Below, one piece after another: positions 1 to 8,698 of a DNA stretch of 64,000 nt. The stretch covers positions 1,798,001 to 1,862,000 of the forward strand of contig NZ_AP021875.1 of assembly GCF_009688965.1 (NCBI RefSeq), in the 5' to 3' direction. Each line of letters starts with the position of its first letter. The stretch's first letter is position 1. Source of the DNA: Desulfosarcina widdelii. Its GTDB lineage: Bacteria; Desulfobacterota; Desulfobacteria; Desulfobacterales; Desulfosarcinaceae. A program made the translations under genes and the position numbers. The notes beneath the pieces are model-generated. The model did no database searches. It was not told the DNA's origin and saw only the letters and a list, made by a program, of their open reading frames with translations.

Positions 1-440
1 TTGCTGCGGATGTCAGTTGGATGCCGATCCGAACAGGGATCGAACACCGTCAGTACAATTTCGCCGTGCTTGCGGACATATCGCTCAATAATGGTGCCGG
101 TCGCCCCGCCAGCCACCTCGCAGTGATACACGACAGGAGGATTCGGGCGGTCGGGAAGCCATTGCTTCAGTCGATCAGCGGTTTCGTTTCCCGGTGTCCC
201 GTCCGCTTCAGGCACAGCGGTTTTCGCGCCAGCCGGCATCCCCTCCCGGGATATTGTCTTATGCCGTGCCGGAATTCTTCCTGTCCTTTCCTGGCGCTTG
301 CCACTGCCCACGGAAGATGACGATTGCAAAATATGCAACACCTCCAACCGGGCCGCCATCCGCCTGCATAGCAACAGCGCGTAATCCAGCGCTTCCGGGT
401 CGGGAGGCATATGATCGGTGGCAAAAAGAACGGTTTTCAT
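1..440 (-). CDS. Universal stress protein family, partial (runs off the left edge)
   Basis: The reading frame starts at ATG 438-440 on the minus strand and stays open to base 1 (about 146 codons). Its N-terminus, MKTVLFATDH followed by a helix with ALDYALLLCRRMAARLEVLHIL, matches the first strand and helix of the UspA fold. A later stretch with GGATGTIIERYVRK resembles the usual 'I...A......DLIV' core. Usp proteins are small cytoplasmic, often ATP-binding, stress-related dimers; the exact role here is unknown. The C-terminal ATP-binding motif would lie outside the window, so ATP binding cannot be judged. It diverges from the Lon-receiver gene at 802, so both may share control from the palindrome-rich region between them. 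Confidence 0.7.
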   Translation of the reverse strand, partial: MKTVLFATDHMPPDPEALDYALLLCRRMAARLEVLHILQSSSSVGSGKRQERTGRIPARHKTISREGMPAGAKTAVPEADGTPGNETADRLKQWLPDRPNPPVVYHCEVAGGATGTIIERYVRKHGEIVLTVFDPCSDRHPTDIRS

Positions 441-801
441 CGGTCAATTTTTTTCTGTATTGATGCGACCTGCATCGGTTTTTGCTATATTGTACCTATC
501 AATTCATATGCCATGAATTCAGGGCAAGAATAACATACTGTTATTTTATGTTATTTTTATTTTTCTCGACCGAAAAGAAAACAGGTGCGAAGTGTTGCTA
601 AATGCAACGCCGAATTGACATTCACAACTATTTTATTTGTTTTCAGTAGGTTGTATTCTGTTACAAAAAATCGAATATCGTTGCATATCGCAACGGACAG
701 GCTTTAATGACAAATGCATAAAACCGCCGACAGCACCTAAAAGGATATGACCGCCAGCCGTCGTTGCCGGGTGAAGTGGACTCACTTAAAGGAGACCCTA
801 T
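441..801. promoter_or_regulatory. AT-rich divergent intergenic region with four inverted repeats
   Basis: This 361-base gap separates two divergent genes and contains no convincing frame. It holds four dyads: AATTCAT-N5-ATGAATT (501-519), AATAACAT-N11-ATGTTATT (529-555), GTTGC-N5-GCAAC (594-608) and a second GTTGC-N5-GCAAC (680-694). The last two share identical half-sites and spacing and lie 86 bp apart, as expected for a repeated operator. A TTGACA hexamer lies at 615-620 but no good -10 follows at normal spacing. AAAGGAGA at 788-795 is the ribosome binding site for the downstream gene. Which protein binds is unknown. Confidence 0.5.
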
Positions 802-2820
802 ATGCGGATTTTCAAAAAAGAGGCGCCACCGGAAGTTCAGGAGCCGCAACCGTCTGAAATGGACCGGTTCCGAGTGGCGGTGCGCGAAGCCGGTATGCCC
901 GCGGACGTTGTTGAGACCACCCTCAAAGAGATCGATCGAATCGCCAAAATGCCGTCCGGAAGCGCAGAGCACACCATCGGGGTCAACTACCTCGACTATC
1001 TGACCCACCTGCCCTGGAACCGGACGACCGAGGATTGCCTCGACCTTAAGACCGCCCGCCGGATTCTCGATGACGAACACGACGGTTTGCCGGAGATTAA
1101 AAGTCGTGTCATGGAGCACCTGGCGGTTAAAATCCTGCAGTCCGAGCGCCGGCACAATATCCTGGTTGTGGACGACGAAAAAATCACCCGCAGGAATCTT
1201 GAGCATGTGCTTTCCAGGGATGGATATCGGGTGAATACGGCGGCCAATGGATTGGAAGCCATCCAACGGTTGAACGAGCGCGCCTTCGATGTGGTCATCA
1301 CCGACCTGAAAATGGAGCATGCCGACGGCATGCAGGTGCTCGATGCGGCTAAACGGAAAAATCCCCATACGGAGGTCATTGTGATCACCGGTTATGCAAC
1401 CGTCCCTGCGGCGGTTTCGGCCATGCGCAAAGGCTCCCATCATTTTCTGGCCAAGCCGTTGAAGCTCGATGAAATCCGCAGCACGGTAAACAGCGCCTTG
1501 CAACCCAAACAGACCCGACTGGACCATCGTGGACCGGTGCTCTGCTTCGTAGGGCCGCCGGGGACGGGCAAAACCTCACTGGGGCAGTCCATTGCCAGAA
1601 GCATGCAGCGCCGGTTCGTACGCATCTCCCTGGCGGGAATGAAGGATGAAGCCCAACTGCGGGGACACCGGCGCAGCTATGTGGGGGCGCTGCCCGGACG
1701 CATCATCCAGGAAATCCGTCGCTCGGAAACCAGCAACCCGGTATTCATGCTCGACGAAATGGACAAGATCGGTCAGGAATTCAAAGGCGATCCAGCCGCA
1801 GTATTGCTTGAAGTGCTGGATCCGCAGCAGAACAGCCACTTCATGGACCACTACCTCGATCTGCCATTCGACCTGTCCAAAGTGATGTTTATCGCCACGG
1901 CAAATACCGTCGACGCCATCCCCGAGGCGCTTGTCGACCGCCTGGAGGTGATCGAATTGTCCGGCTACAGCGAAAAAGAGAAAACCCGGATTGCATTGAA
2001 CCATTTAATTCCCCGGGCGATCGAGGAAAACGGCCTCGATCGCCGCGAAATCGGCTTTGATACCAATGCGGTGGCCCGAATCATTCGCGAATATACCCGT
2101 GAAGCAGGCCTGCGTGGCCTTCAGCGGCAAATCGCCAGCCTGTGCCGAAAAATCGCCCTCGAGCAAGTTGACCGTGAAAACGGCTCGTATCCGGTAACCG
2201 TCAACAAAGAAATGGTTGTCGAACTTCTTGGCCCCCCCCGCCATACATTTGAAGTCAAGCAGGCCAAAGACCGCGTCGGCGTCGCTACCGGTCTGGCCTG
2301 GACACGGACGGGCGGCGAAATCGTTTTTGTCGAGGCGACCAAAATGCGGGGGACCAATCAGTTGATTTTAACCGGCTCGCTGGGCACGGTGATGAAAGAG
2401 TCGGCCCAGGCAGCCATGAGCTACATCCGCAGCCACGCGGACCGTTTCAATATCCCGGATTCGTTTTTCGAAAAACATGATGTCCACATCCACATTCCTG
2501 CCGGGGCGATTCCCAAGGATGGCACGTCTGCCGGGGTGACCATCGCCGTGGCGGTGCTTTCCATGATTACCGGACGGCCCTGCTGCCGGGAGGTGGCCAT
2601 GACCGGCGAACTGACGCTGACCGGTCGGATTCTTCCGGTTGGCGGGATCAAGGAAAAATTGCTGGCCGCCCACCGTGCGGGCGTTCGCACCGTGATCATT
2701 CCCGCCAAAAACAGTATCGATCTCGAAAGGATGGGTGAGGATATGAACACGTCCTTGACCATTGTCCCCATTGAGGACCTCTCCGATGCAATTGAAAAGG
2801 CCCTGGCAGCGGTTCCGTGA
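802..2820 (+). CDS. Lon-type ATP-dependent protease with an inserted response-regulator receiver domain
   Basis: The 672-residue protein begins with a short Lon segment (about residues 60-112, VNYLDYLTHLPWN, the helical piece normally just before the ATPase). A complete receiver domain follows (about 118-232) with acidic pair D124/D125, phospho-acceptor D168, T196 and K218. Then come the AAA+ module (Walker A GPPGTGKT 251-258, Walker B FMLDEMDK 315-322) and the S16 protease domain, with the Ser/Lys dyad at S576 (PKDGTSAG) and K617 (GGIKEK). The large N-terminal substrate-recognition domain of ordinary Lon is missing. A reasonable inference is that phosphorylation gates proteolysis; no cognate kinase is adjacent. 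The start is set by AAAGGAGA 7 bases upstream. Confidence 0.9.
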   Translation: MRIFKKEAPPEVQEPQPSEMDRFRVAVREAGMPADVVETTLKEIDRIAKMPSGSAEHTIGVNYLDYLTHLPWNRTTEDCLDLKTARRILDDEHDGLPEIKSRVMEHLAVKILQSERRHNILVVDDEKITRRNLEHVLSRDGYRVNTAANGLEAIQRLNERAFDVVITDLKMEHADGMQVLDAAKRKNPHTEVIVITGYATVPAAVSAMRKGSHHFLAKPLKLDEIRSTVNSALQPKQTRLDHRGPVLCFVGPPGTGKTSLGQSIARSMQRRFVRISLAGMKDEAQLRGHRRSYVGALPGRIIQEIRRSETSNPVFMLDEMDKIGQEFKGDPAAVLLEVLDPQQNSHFMDHYLDLPFDLSKVMFIATANTVDAIPEALVDRLEVIELSGYSEKEKTRIALNHLIPRAIEENGLDRREIGFDTNAVARIIREYTREAGLRGLQRQIASLCRKIALEQVDRENGSYPVTVNKEMVVELLGPPRHTFEVKQAKDRVGVATGLAWTRTGGEIVFVEATKMRGTNQLILTGSLGTVMKESAQAAMSYIRSHADRFNIPDSFFEKHDVHIHIPAGAIPKDGTSAGVTIAVAVLSMITGRPCCREVAMTGELTLTGRILPVGGIKEKLLAAHRAGVRTVIIPAKNSIDLERMGEDMNTSLTIVPIEDLSDAIEKALAAVP

Positions 2821-2912
2821 AAATTGAAGATTGAATCGTCTCCAATCGTTAGCTATAACAAACCAATGAAACCCCATCACTACGAAATGAGCCGAATCAA
2901 GCATCGGTGCGC

Positions 2913-4298
2913 ATGAACGAGCCATCACTGTTATCATACCTGTCCATGCGGCTGCTCCGCTCGCCGGCACGGGTGTCGATTCTGGGGTTCGCTGTATTGA
3001 TCGCCATCGGCACGCTGCTGCTGATGGTGCCGGCCGCATCCACGGGAACGTCCTTGGGGGTCATCGACGCCCTTTTCATGTCCACATCGGCCAGCTGCGT
3101 CACCGGCCTGTCGGTCCTGGATATTTCCCATGGGCTGACCCGCTACGGCCAGTTCGTGATCCTGGTCCTGATCCAGTTCGGCGGGCTGGGTATTCTGACA
3201 ATTTCCACCCTGGTGCTCATGATGGTGAGAAAACGCCCGACCCTGTCCGGCCAGGCCCTGATCAAAGACACATTCACCTACGGTGAGGGCAAGCAGACCG
3301 CCTCTGCCGTCCTCAAAGCGATCTTCGTGACCGCCTTTTGCATCGAGGCGGCCGGGGCATTGGGTCTCTACCTACGCATGGCACCAGAAACGGGGTGGGG
3401 ACGCGCCGCCTATCCGGCCGTGTTCCATGCGGTCAGCGCCTTTTGCAATGCCGGTTTTTCCCTTTACTCGGACAGCTTCGTCGGGTATCGGGAAGATTGG
3501 GCCGTCAATGCCATTCTGAGCGTCCTGATCATCGTCGGCGGCATCGGTTTCATTGTCATCGCCGACGTAAAAAAGCGCTTCATGGAGCGAAAAACTGTTG
3601 TCCGACGCCTGAGCCTGCACAGCCGGGTGGCCCTGACGGCCAGCGCCGTACTGATCCTTGTCGGGGCGGCGGCCATTCTGGTTATGGAATGGAACAACAC
3701 CCTGGCCCCCTTAAGCGTGCCCGGACGAATCATGGCCGCCCTGTTCCAATCCATCACCGCCCGAACAGCCGGATTCAACACACTGGACATCGGCATCATG
3801 GCCAACGAAACACTGTTTTTTCTTTGCATCCTCATGTTCATCGGCGCCTGCCCCGGCTCCTGCGGCGGCGGCGTCAAGACAACCACCGTTTTCGGGCTCT
3901 GGGTGCTGGGCATCTCTCGTCTGAGGGGATACACGCATCCCCAGGTGTTCCGTCGGACCCTGACCGAGGCCAGCATTTCCAAAGCCACCAGCGTGGTCAT
4001 GGTCAGCATGGCGGTGATCACCCTGGCGATCATGGTGCTGATGATGAGCGAGTTGGGCGGCTTCTCCCACACCCAGACCCGCGGCCGGTTTCTGGAACTT
4101 TTTTTCGAAGCCTTAAGCGCCTTCGGCACTGTCGGGCTTTCCACCGGCGTAACGGAAACGCTCTCTGAAATGGGCCGCATCACCATCGTCGCCCTCATGT
4201 TTATCGGCCGGCTGGGCCCCATGGTCATCGCCCTGGCCGTCAGTCGTGAACGGATCAGCCGGGTCCACTATGCAGAAGAAAACATCATGATCGGATAA
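2913..4298 (+). CDS. trkH: Trk/Ktr-type potassium uptake channel subunit
   Basis: The 461-residue membrane protein has the four repeated membrane-pore-membrane units of the TrkH/KtrB family. Pore-loop sequences are visible as SCVTGLSVLD, FCNAGFSLYS, ARTAGFNTLD and FGTVGLSTGV, each with the selectivity-filter glycine. It would sit in the inner membrane and conduct potassium with the TrkA-type subunit encoded 4 bases downstream. A GTG at 2907 could also start the gene; neither start has a clear ribosome binding site, and I chose the ATG. The loop with GACPGSCGGGVKTTT before the third unit's last helix is typical of the family. Confidence 0.9.
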   Translation: MNEPSLLSYLSMRLLRSPARVSILGFAVLIAIGTLLLMVPAASTGTSLGVIDALFMSTSASCVTGLSVLDISHGLTRYGQFVILVLIQFGGLGILTISTLVLMMVRKRPTLSGQALIKDTFTYGEGKQTASAVLKAIFVTAFCIEAAGALGLYLRMAPETGWGRAAYPAVFHAVSAFCNAGFSLYSDSFVGYREDWAVNAILSVLIIVGGIGFIVIADVKKRFMERKTVVRRLSLHSRVALTASAVLILVGAAAILVMEWNNTLAPLSVPGRIMAALFQSITARTAGFNTLDIGIMANETLFFLCILMFIGACPGSCGGGVKTTTVFGLWVLGISRLRGYTHPQVFRRTLTEASISKATSVVMVSMAVITLAIMVLMMSELGGFSHTQTRGRFLELFFEALSAFGTVGLSTGVTETLSEMGRITIVALMFIGRLGPMVIALAVSRERISRVHYAEENIMIG

Positions 4299-4302
4299 TC
4301 CA

Positions 4303-4959
4303 ATGAAAAAACAGTTTGCCGTTATCGGACTTGGAAATTTCGGTTTTTATCTCGCCACCGAACTGTTTAAAAAGGGGCATGAGGTACTGGGCATCGACAT
4401 CAACCCCAAGATGGTCCAGGAGATCCGCGATTGGGTCAGCCGGGCCGTCATCGCCGACGCCACCGACCCCCAGGCCCTGAAGGAGCTGGAACTGAAAAAA
4501 ATGGATGCCGTGGTGATTTGCATCGGTTCGATCCTCAACAATTCCATTCTGGCCACCCTCAATGTCAAGGATCTGGGCGTCAAACGGGTGGTGGCCAAAG
4601 CCGTCAGCGAGGCCCACGGCCGCATCCTGCGCAAAATCGGAGCCGACGAAATTTATTTTCCGGAAAAGGATCTGGCCCTGACAGCGGCCCAACGGTTGGA
4701 CAATCCCAATGTGCTCGACTACCTGCCTTTCATGGAAGGGTACAGTATCGTCCAGTTGGCGCCGCCGTCCTCCTTTACCGGCAAGAGTCTCATCCAACTG
4801 GATCTGATCAACCGTTTGGGCATACAGGTCATCGCCATCAAGGAACTGGTGCCCGAGAACGTGGTCCTGATTCCCACCGGCCATTTCGTTGTCAAGGAAA
4901 GCGATGTCCTGATTCTTCTCGGCCCCGACGATGCCTTGAACGGTTTGCAGGAGACATAG
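4303..4959 (+). CDS. trkA: Trk/Ktr regulatory NAD/nucleotide-binding subunit (RCK)
   Basis: This 218-residue cytoplasmic protein has an N-terminal Rossmann RCK domain (VIGLGNFGFYLA, the GxGxxG nucleotide loop at residues 7-12, and acidic residues in GIDINP at the end of strand 2) and a C-terminal TrkA-C domain from about residue 140. It would form the ring that gates the TrkH-like channel encoded just upstream; the 4-base gap between them implies a transcriptional unit. Its single-RCK length matches KtrA-type subunits better than the double-length E. coli TrkA, so the pair is more Ktr-like. Confidence 0.9.
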   Translation: MKKQFAVIGLGNFGFYLATELFKKGHEVLGIDINPKMVQEIRDWVSRAVIADATDPQALKELELKKMDAVVICIGSILNNSILATLNVKDLGVKRVVAKAVSEAHGRILRKIGADEIYFPEKDLALTAAQRLDNPNVLDYLPFMEGYSIVQLAPPSSFTGKSLIQLDLINRLGIQVIAIKELVPENVVLIPTGHFVVKESDVLILLGPDDALNGLQET

Positions 4960-4966
4960 AAAAACC

Positions 4967-6247
4967 ATGGGAAAAAATATCGGTTTCATATCGACGCGCT
5001 TTGCCGGAACGGACGGCGTGACCCTGGAAGCCAGCAAATGGGCGCAGGTACTGCGGTCCATGGGGCATAACTGCTACTGGTTTGCCGGCCAGTTGGACAA
5101 GGATCCGGCCATCAGCATGCTGGTTCCACGGGCCTTTTTCCAGGATGAAAAAAATCTTTGGATCAACGCCCGCATTCTCGGACACAAGCGCCGGGACGAC
5201 ATCGTAACCGATGCCATCCACGAAACAAAGGTGCTGCTCAAACGCCACATTCGGGAATTCATTCAGAAATTCGATATCGACCTGATCATTCCCCAGAACG
5301 CTCTGACCATTCCCATGCATGTCCCTTTGGGCATGGCGATCACCGAAATCATCGCAGAAACCCAGATCCCCACCATCGCCCACCATCACGATTTTTACTG
5401 GGAGCGCACGCGCTTTGCCGTCAACGCCGTCAACGACTACCTGCGCATGGCCTTTCCCCCCAACCTGCCGGGCATGGAGCATGTCGTGATCAATTCGGCG
5501 GCCCAGGAGGAACTGGCGCTGCGCACGGGGTGTTCTTCGATTATCATCCCCAACATCCTGGAGTTCGAACATCCACCGAAAACCTCCCCGGCCACGCGGT
5601 CTGCCATTCGCTCGGAACTGGGGTTTAAAGAAGAAGATATCGTCTTTCTCCAACCGACCCGCATCGTTCAGCGCAAGGGGATTGAACACGCCATCAACCT
5701 GGTCAGGGACCTGAACGATCCGCGCTGCAAACTGCTCATCTCCCATGAGGCCGGCGACGAGGGGTACGAATACGCCGAGTGGCTCCGGCAGGAAGCCCGG
5801 GAAATGGGCGTCGACCTGCGTATGCTAAACATCAGCATGCGGGACCCATGGAACGACACCGGCGCCGGGCACCCGGCTAAATCGCTGCTGGACATCTATC
5901 CCTGCGCCGATTGGGTCACCTACCCCAGCCTCTACGAAGGATTCGGGAACGCCTTCCTCGAAGCGGTCTACTTCCGCAAACCGGTCCTGATCAACCGCTA
6001 TGCCATTTTCGTGCGCGACATCGAACCCAAGGGATTCGATCTCATCGCGATGGACGGTTTTTTGACCGAGAAAACCGTGAGCCAGGTCCGTGATGTGCTC
6101 GGATCAACGCAGAGAATCCAACGGATGGTGGAGCACAACTTTGAAATCGCATCCAGGCACTATTCCTACGGGGTGCTGCGCCGCTGGCTGAACACCCTCA
6201 TGGTCAACTTCTTTGGATTCAAATCGGAAAATCAAATGGCCCAATGA
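4967..6247 (+). CDS. GT-B fold glycosyltransferase (family 4-like)
   Basis: The 426-residue protein has a GT-B layout. The N-terminal half opens with GFISTRFAGTDGVTLEASKWA, typical of an acceptor-side domain, and a mid-region segment QPTRIVQRKGIEHAI is the start of the donor domain (the usual 'R....KG' motif). The C-terminal YPSLYEGFGNAFLEAVYFRKPVL carries the conserved E-x7-E element of retaining glycosyltransferases. Donor and acceptor cannot be read from sequence. It follows trkA by 7 bases and overlaps the next gene by 4 (ATGA), so it belongs to the same run as the potassium genes; the functional link is unclear. Confidence 0.85.
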   Translation: MGKNIGFISTRFAGTDGVTLEASKWAQVLRSMGHNCYWFAGQLDKDPAISMLVPRAFFQDEKNLWINARILGHKRRDDIVTDAIHETKVLLKRHIREFIQKFDIDLIIPQNALTIPMHVPLGMAITEIIAETQIPTIAHHHDFYWERTRFAVNAVNDYLRMAFPPNLPGMEHVVINSAAQEELALRTGCSSIIIPNILEFEHPPKTSPATRSAIRSELGFKEEDIVFLQPTRIVQRKGIEHAINLVRDLNDPRCKLLISHEAGDEGYEYAEWLRQEAREMGVDLRMLNISMRDPWNDTGAGHPAKSLLDIYPCADWVTYPSLYEGFGNAFLEAVYFRKPVLINRYAIFVRDIEPKGFDLIAMDGFLTEKTVSQVRDVLGSTQRIQRMVEHNFEIASRHYSYGVLRRWLNTLMVNFFGFKSENQMAQ

Positions 6248-7230
6248 ATCTCTTCCGTCACATACGTCAGCGCCTGCTGTATAAAAGTGCGCTGAAAAAT
6301 CGCCGGGATCGGATAAGAGATGAAAACCTGGCCCTGATCGATCATCTGATCGAAACCTTCGGAGAACAAATTCCCTACCTGACCAGTTATCGCCACAAAC
6401 TGGTCCCGCTGATCCAGGCTGCCGGGCGTTACTTCGACAAACTGATCAATCTGATTCCCGGCCCCGTAGCCTTGGACCCGGATCTGTGGGACCGCGATCC
6501 GGTGGTTCATTCCATGTTTGTATCCGGAAAGGAGGCCGGCGGATTGATCGCTGCCAGCAAGCCGTTGCAGCGATTTTTTCGGGATTCGGCTGTCAATGCC
6601 GCTTGCGCGCTGCTCACCGCGCAAAAAAGAGAGAAAAGCGTTTCCGTATCGGAACAAACCGGTGAAATCTTTCGCCGGGACGTAATGAAAAAGGCCGTTT
6701 TTTTCGAAGGGCATCGAATTACAGCGCCTCGGGACACGTTGGCCAAGTCACGTCTTGAGGTTCGATATGGGTTGTTTTCCGATCTGTTCGCCATGGCGGC
6801 CGAGAAAATTTCCGAAATCAATGAGATGAAGGCCCGGTTGGAAGCCGAACACGACGAGTTGGCGGCAAAGATGGCTTTCTACGCCGAAGGAAGCGACCAG
6901 CAAAAAGAATTCGGCGTCATCCACGATGAAGTCGAAGGCAAAATCAAAACCCTCGGCAAATCACTGAGTTCGCCGGGGGATTACATTGCGCACCTGCGGG
7001 AATTGCTCCGTGAACCGGAACGTCAGATCTCAGCCGGATCCGTTTTTCTCAAACTGGATCGAATGGGGATCGTGGCGAACGATTCTTCAGCAAAAAGAAT
7101 CGACGAGTTCTCGCTGGCAGAATTCGAATTGAGCAGCGGGAAAAAGTGGGTGGCCACCTGGGTCAGCGTCGGTCGGACGGCAGTGCCTGCCGGGCCGCTC
7201 CCCGACGGCGGGAAAGGAGGTTCAAGATGA
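6244..7230 (+). CDS. Unrecognised helical protein coupled to the glycosyltransferase
   Basis: I do not recognise a family in this 328-residue protein. It starts inside the stop of the glycosyltransferase gene (ATGA overlap), which points to translational coupling. The sequence lacks a signal peptide or transmembrane stretch, is charged, and has a likely coiled coil around residues 180-220 (EISEINEMKARLEAEHDELA). The last 60 residues are predicted to be strand-rich (FLKLDRMGIVANDSS). Codon use and GC content match the neighbours, so it looks native. It is followed by a third overlapping small gene at 7227. Confidence 0.75.
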   Translation: MNLFRHIRQRLLYKSALKNRRDRIRDENLALIDHLIETFGEQIPYLTSYRHKLVPLIQAAGRYFDKLINLIPGPVALDPDLWDRDPVVHSMFVSGKEAGGLIAASKPLQRFFRDSAVNAACALLTAQKREKSVSVSEQTGEIFRRDVMKKAVFFEGHRITAPRDTLAKSRLEVRYGLFSDLFAMAAEKISEINEMKARLEAEHDELAAKMAFYAEGSDQQKEFGVIHDEVEGKIKTLGKSLSSPGDYIAHLRELLREPERQISAGSVFLKLDRMGIVANDSSAKRIDEFSLAEFELSSGKKWVATWVSVGRTAVPAGPLPDGGKGGSR

Positions 7231-7499
7231 AATCTTTGCGCATCGACTACAACGAATCCGATCAAGCCATCGAAGCCGTTGAAAAGGCCTTACCGGAGCC
7301 ATGGGATTCCGTTTGTGAGAAATACGACAACGATGTCCATCGAATCTCGGACGTCGGCGACCGGGAGCCTTACACCGCAGTATATGCCTGCTACGACGAA
7401 AACAATCGGCCGGTTTACTACCTGGTGGAAGAGGATGCGGCCCTGATGAGAATGCGGAGAAAAACCTTTCTCGACAAACTGGGCCAAGATCGGAAATGA
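7227..7499 (+). CDS. Small unrecognised protein, 90 residues
   Basis: A strong AAAGGAGG at 7213-7220 and an ATGA overlap with the previous stop fix the start at 7227. The protein is acidic and soluble, beginning MKSLRIDYNESDQAIEAVEKAL and including a segment VYACYDENNRPVYYLVEEDA that could form a small beta sheet. No family is recognised. Its place as the last gene of the trkH-trkA-glycosyltransferase run suggests it works with the preceding unknown protein, but this is only context. Confidence 0.75.
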   Translation: MKSLRIDYNESDQAIEAVEKALPEPWDSVCEKYDNDVHRISDVGDREPYTAVYACYDENNRPVYYLVEEDAALMRMRRKTFLDKLGQDRK

Positions 7500-7650
7500 G
7501 TGCCGCCCCCGTTGCGGATAAATGGTATGAATTGCCAAAGGCCCTGGCCGGCAAATGGCGACCGCCGGCCCTTTGGCCCAAAGCGGCGGGTGGGAGCCAT
7601 CGGGATTGACGGACCCCATCTTTGCCGGTGGATCGATGTTCCAGGAGCTT

Positions 7651-7932
7651 TTACCCGCCGTTGATTTTATTGCGCAGCTTGCCCGAACATTTGAACGTAA
7701 CGACCTTGCGCTCGCGCAGGATCAGATCGGAGCCGGTGGCCGGATTCCGGCCCCGTCGCTTCTTTTTTTCCTTCACGCAAAATTTTCCAAACCCGGAAAC
7801 GAGCACGTCGTCTCCACGTGCCAGCGTTCCCTTGATGATCTCGAGCAGGGATTCGACCGTTTCAATGGATTTCTTCTTGGTAAATCCCAGGTCGTTCACC
7901 TTCGCGACGATATCGTTCTTGGTCAATGCCAT
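7651..7932 (-). CDS. HU/IHF-family DNA-bending protein (copy 1)
   Basis: The 93-residue protein has the whole histone-like fold: N-terminal helices MALTKNDIVAKV, the conserved loop VSGFGKFCVKEKKKRRGRNPATG, and the arm motif RNPATG (residues 62-67) that intercalates in the minor groove. KVVTFKCSGKLR near the end fits IHF-alpha-like proteins. The start at 7932 follows CAGGAGG a few bases upstream. It is the last gene of a minus-strand set with a 42-residue peptide gene and an unknown gene. A second, clearly related copy lies at 57217-57501. Confidence 0.92.
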   Translation of the reverse strand: MALTKNDIVAKVNDLGFTKKKSIETVESLLEIIKGTLARGDDVLVSGFGKFCVKEKKKRRGRNPATGSDLILRERKVVTFKCSGKLRNKINGG

Positions 7933-8008
7933 AGCGCCTCCTGAGCGTGCGGTTGCCGGTTGCCTGGCCGCATCTTTCCGGCAGGGAAGTCTTTCGAGCA
8001 CGATCCGG

Positions 8009-8137
8009 TTACCCTTGTCCGTCGGTCTCCGGCTTGTCTTCGGGAATCACCCGGGCCACCTTTTCCATGATTGCGTCCACCGTGCTCATGATTTCGTCGA
8101 TCTCCATTTTAAGCGTTTCATCATCCTTTTCGGCCAT
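8009..8137 (-). CDS. Small acidic peptide of 42 residues
   Basis: A 43-codon frame begins at ATG 8135-8137 with CTAAAGGAG 9 to 17 bases upstream and ends with TAA at 8009-8011. The peptide, MAEKDDETLKMEIDEIMSTV and a tail ending in KPETDGQG, would form an acidic amphipathic helix. It lies between the unknown gene at 8203 and the HU/IHF gene at 7651, in the same orientation with short gaps. No family is recognised. The strong ribosome binding site and codon-like composition support it as a real gene, but its length makes it less certain. Confidence 0.55.
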   Translation of the reverse strand: MAEKDDETLKMEIDEIMSTVDAIMEKVARVIPEDKPETDGQG

Positions 8138-8202
8138 TTAGGTAAACTCCTTTAGTACTCGTTCATTTTCAAGCGTGTGCAGGTTCGCGACGAAACGACA
8201 TT

Positions 8203-8541
8203 TCAGCGCGGATAATTACCGTGGTCGAAAACGTAATCGTAGCAGTATGCCTGGTATTCGCGGTCCACGGTGACCGCCGGCTCCGCTTCCGATTCCGAAT
8301 CCACGGGTTTCTCCAGGTTCGCCAGCCATATTTTCTTGGCATAATCGTAGAGTACGTCCCGAATGAGTTCCGGCCGTTCGCTGACCTCCGGATTGTTCCC
8401 GACAAAACGCAACACGCCGTCGATTACGGTTTTGACGTTTTGGATATATTCGCTGGCATCCACACGACGCTCGGTTGCGAATTCCAGAAACCTGTCCAGC
8501 GTCGCTTTGGCGGTCCCCTCTACGGCATCAATACAATTCAT
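8203..8541 (-). CDS. Unrecognised protein, 112 residues, upstream of HU/IHF
   Basis: The frame encodes a soluble, mainly helical protein starting MNCIDAVEGTAKATLDRFLEF with an acidic stretch (PVDSESEAEPAV) and an aromatic C-terminus (YQAYCYDYVFDHGNYP). No domain is recognised. It heads a minus-strand set with the 42-residue peptide gene and the HU/IHF gene. A candidate promoter lies about 85-110 bases upstream (8625-8652). The ribosome binding site is weak (AGGATCGGG, 10 or so bases before ATG). Confidence 0.65.
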   Translation of the reverse strand: MNCIDAVEGTAKATLDRFLEFATERRVDASEYIQNVKTVIDGVLRFVGNNPEVSERPELIRDVLYDYAKKIWLANLEKPVDSESEAEPAVTVDREYQAYCYDYVFDHGNYPR

Positions 8542-8624
8542 ATTTACCCGATCCTGTGCGCCGCTTCAAATCCGGTTCCCCCGCGAAGCGCCATGGGCTT
8601 CAAATTATCGCTTTGTTCAATAAA

Positions 8625-8652
8625 ATCATACAGCTATTAAAAATATACGCAA
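8625..8652 (-). promoter_or_regulatory. Candidate sigma-70 promoter for the 8541-7651 gene set
   Basis: On the minus strand TTGCGT (8652-8647) is followed after 16 bases by TATGAT (8630-8625), in an AT-rich stretch. The -10 matches consensus in five of six positions, the -35 in three. It points at the gene starting at 8541. Confidence 0.4.
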
Positions 8653-8698
8653 GATCGGATGATGTCAAGCGCCAAAGGATGACCGCCCATGGCAACCG

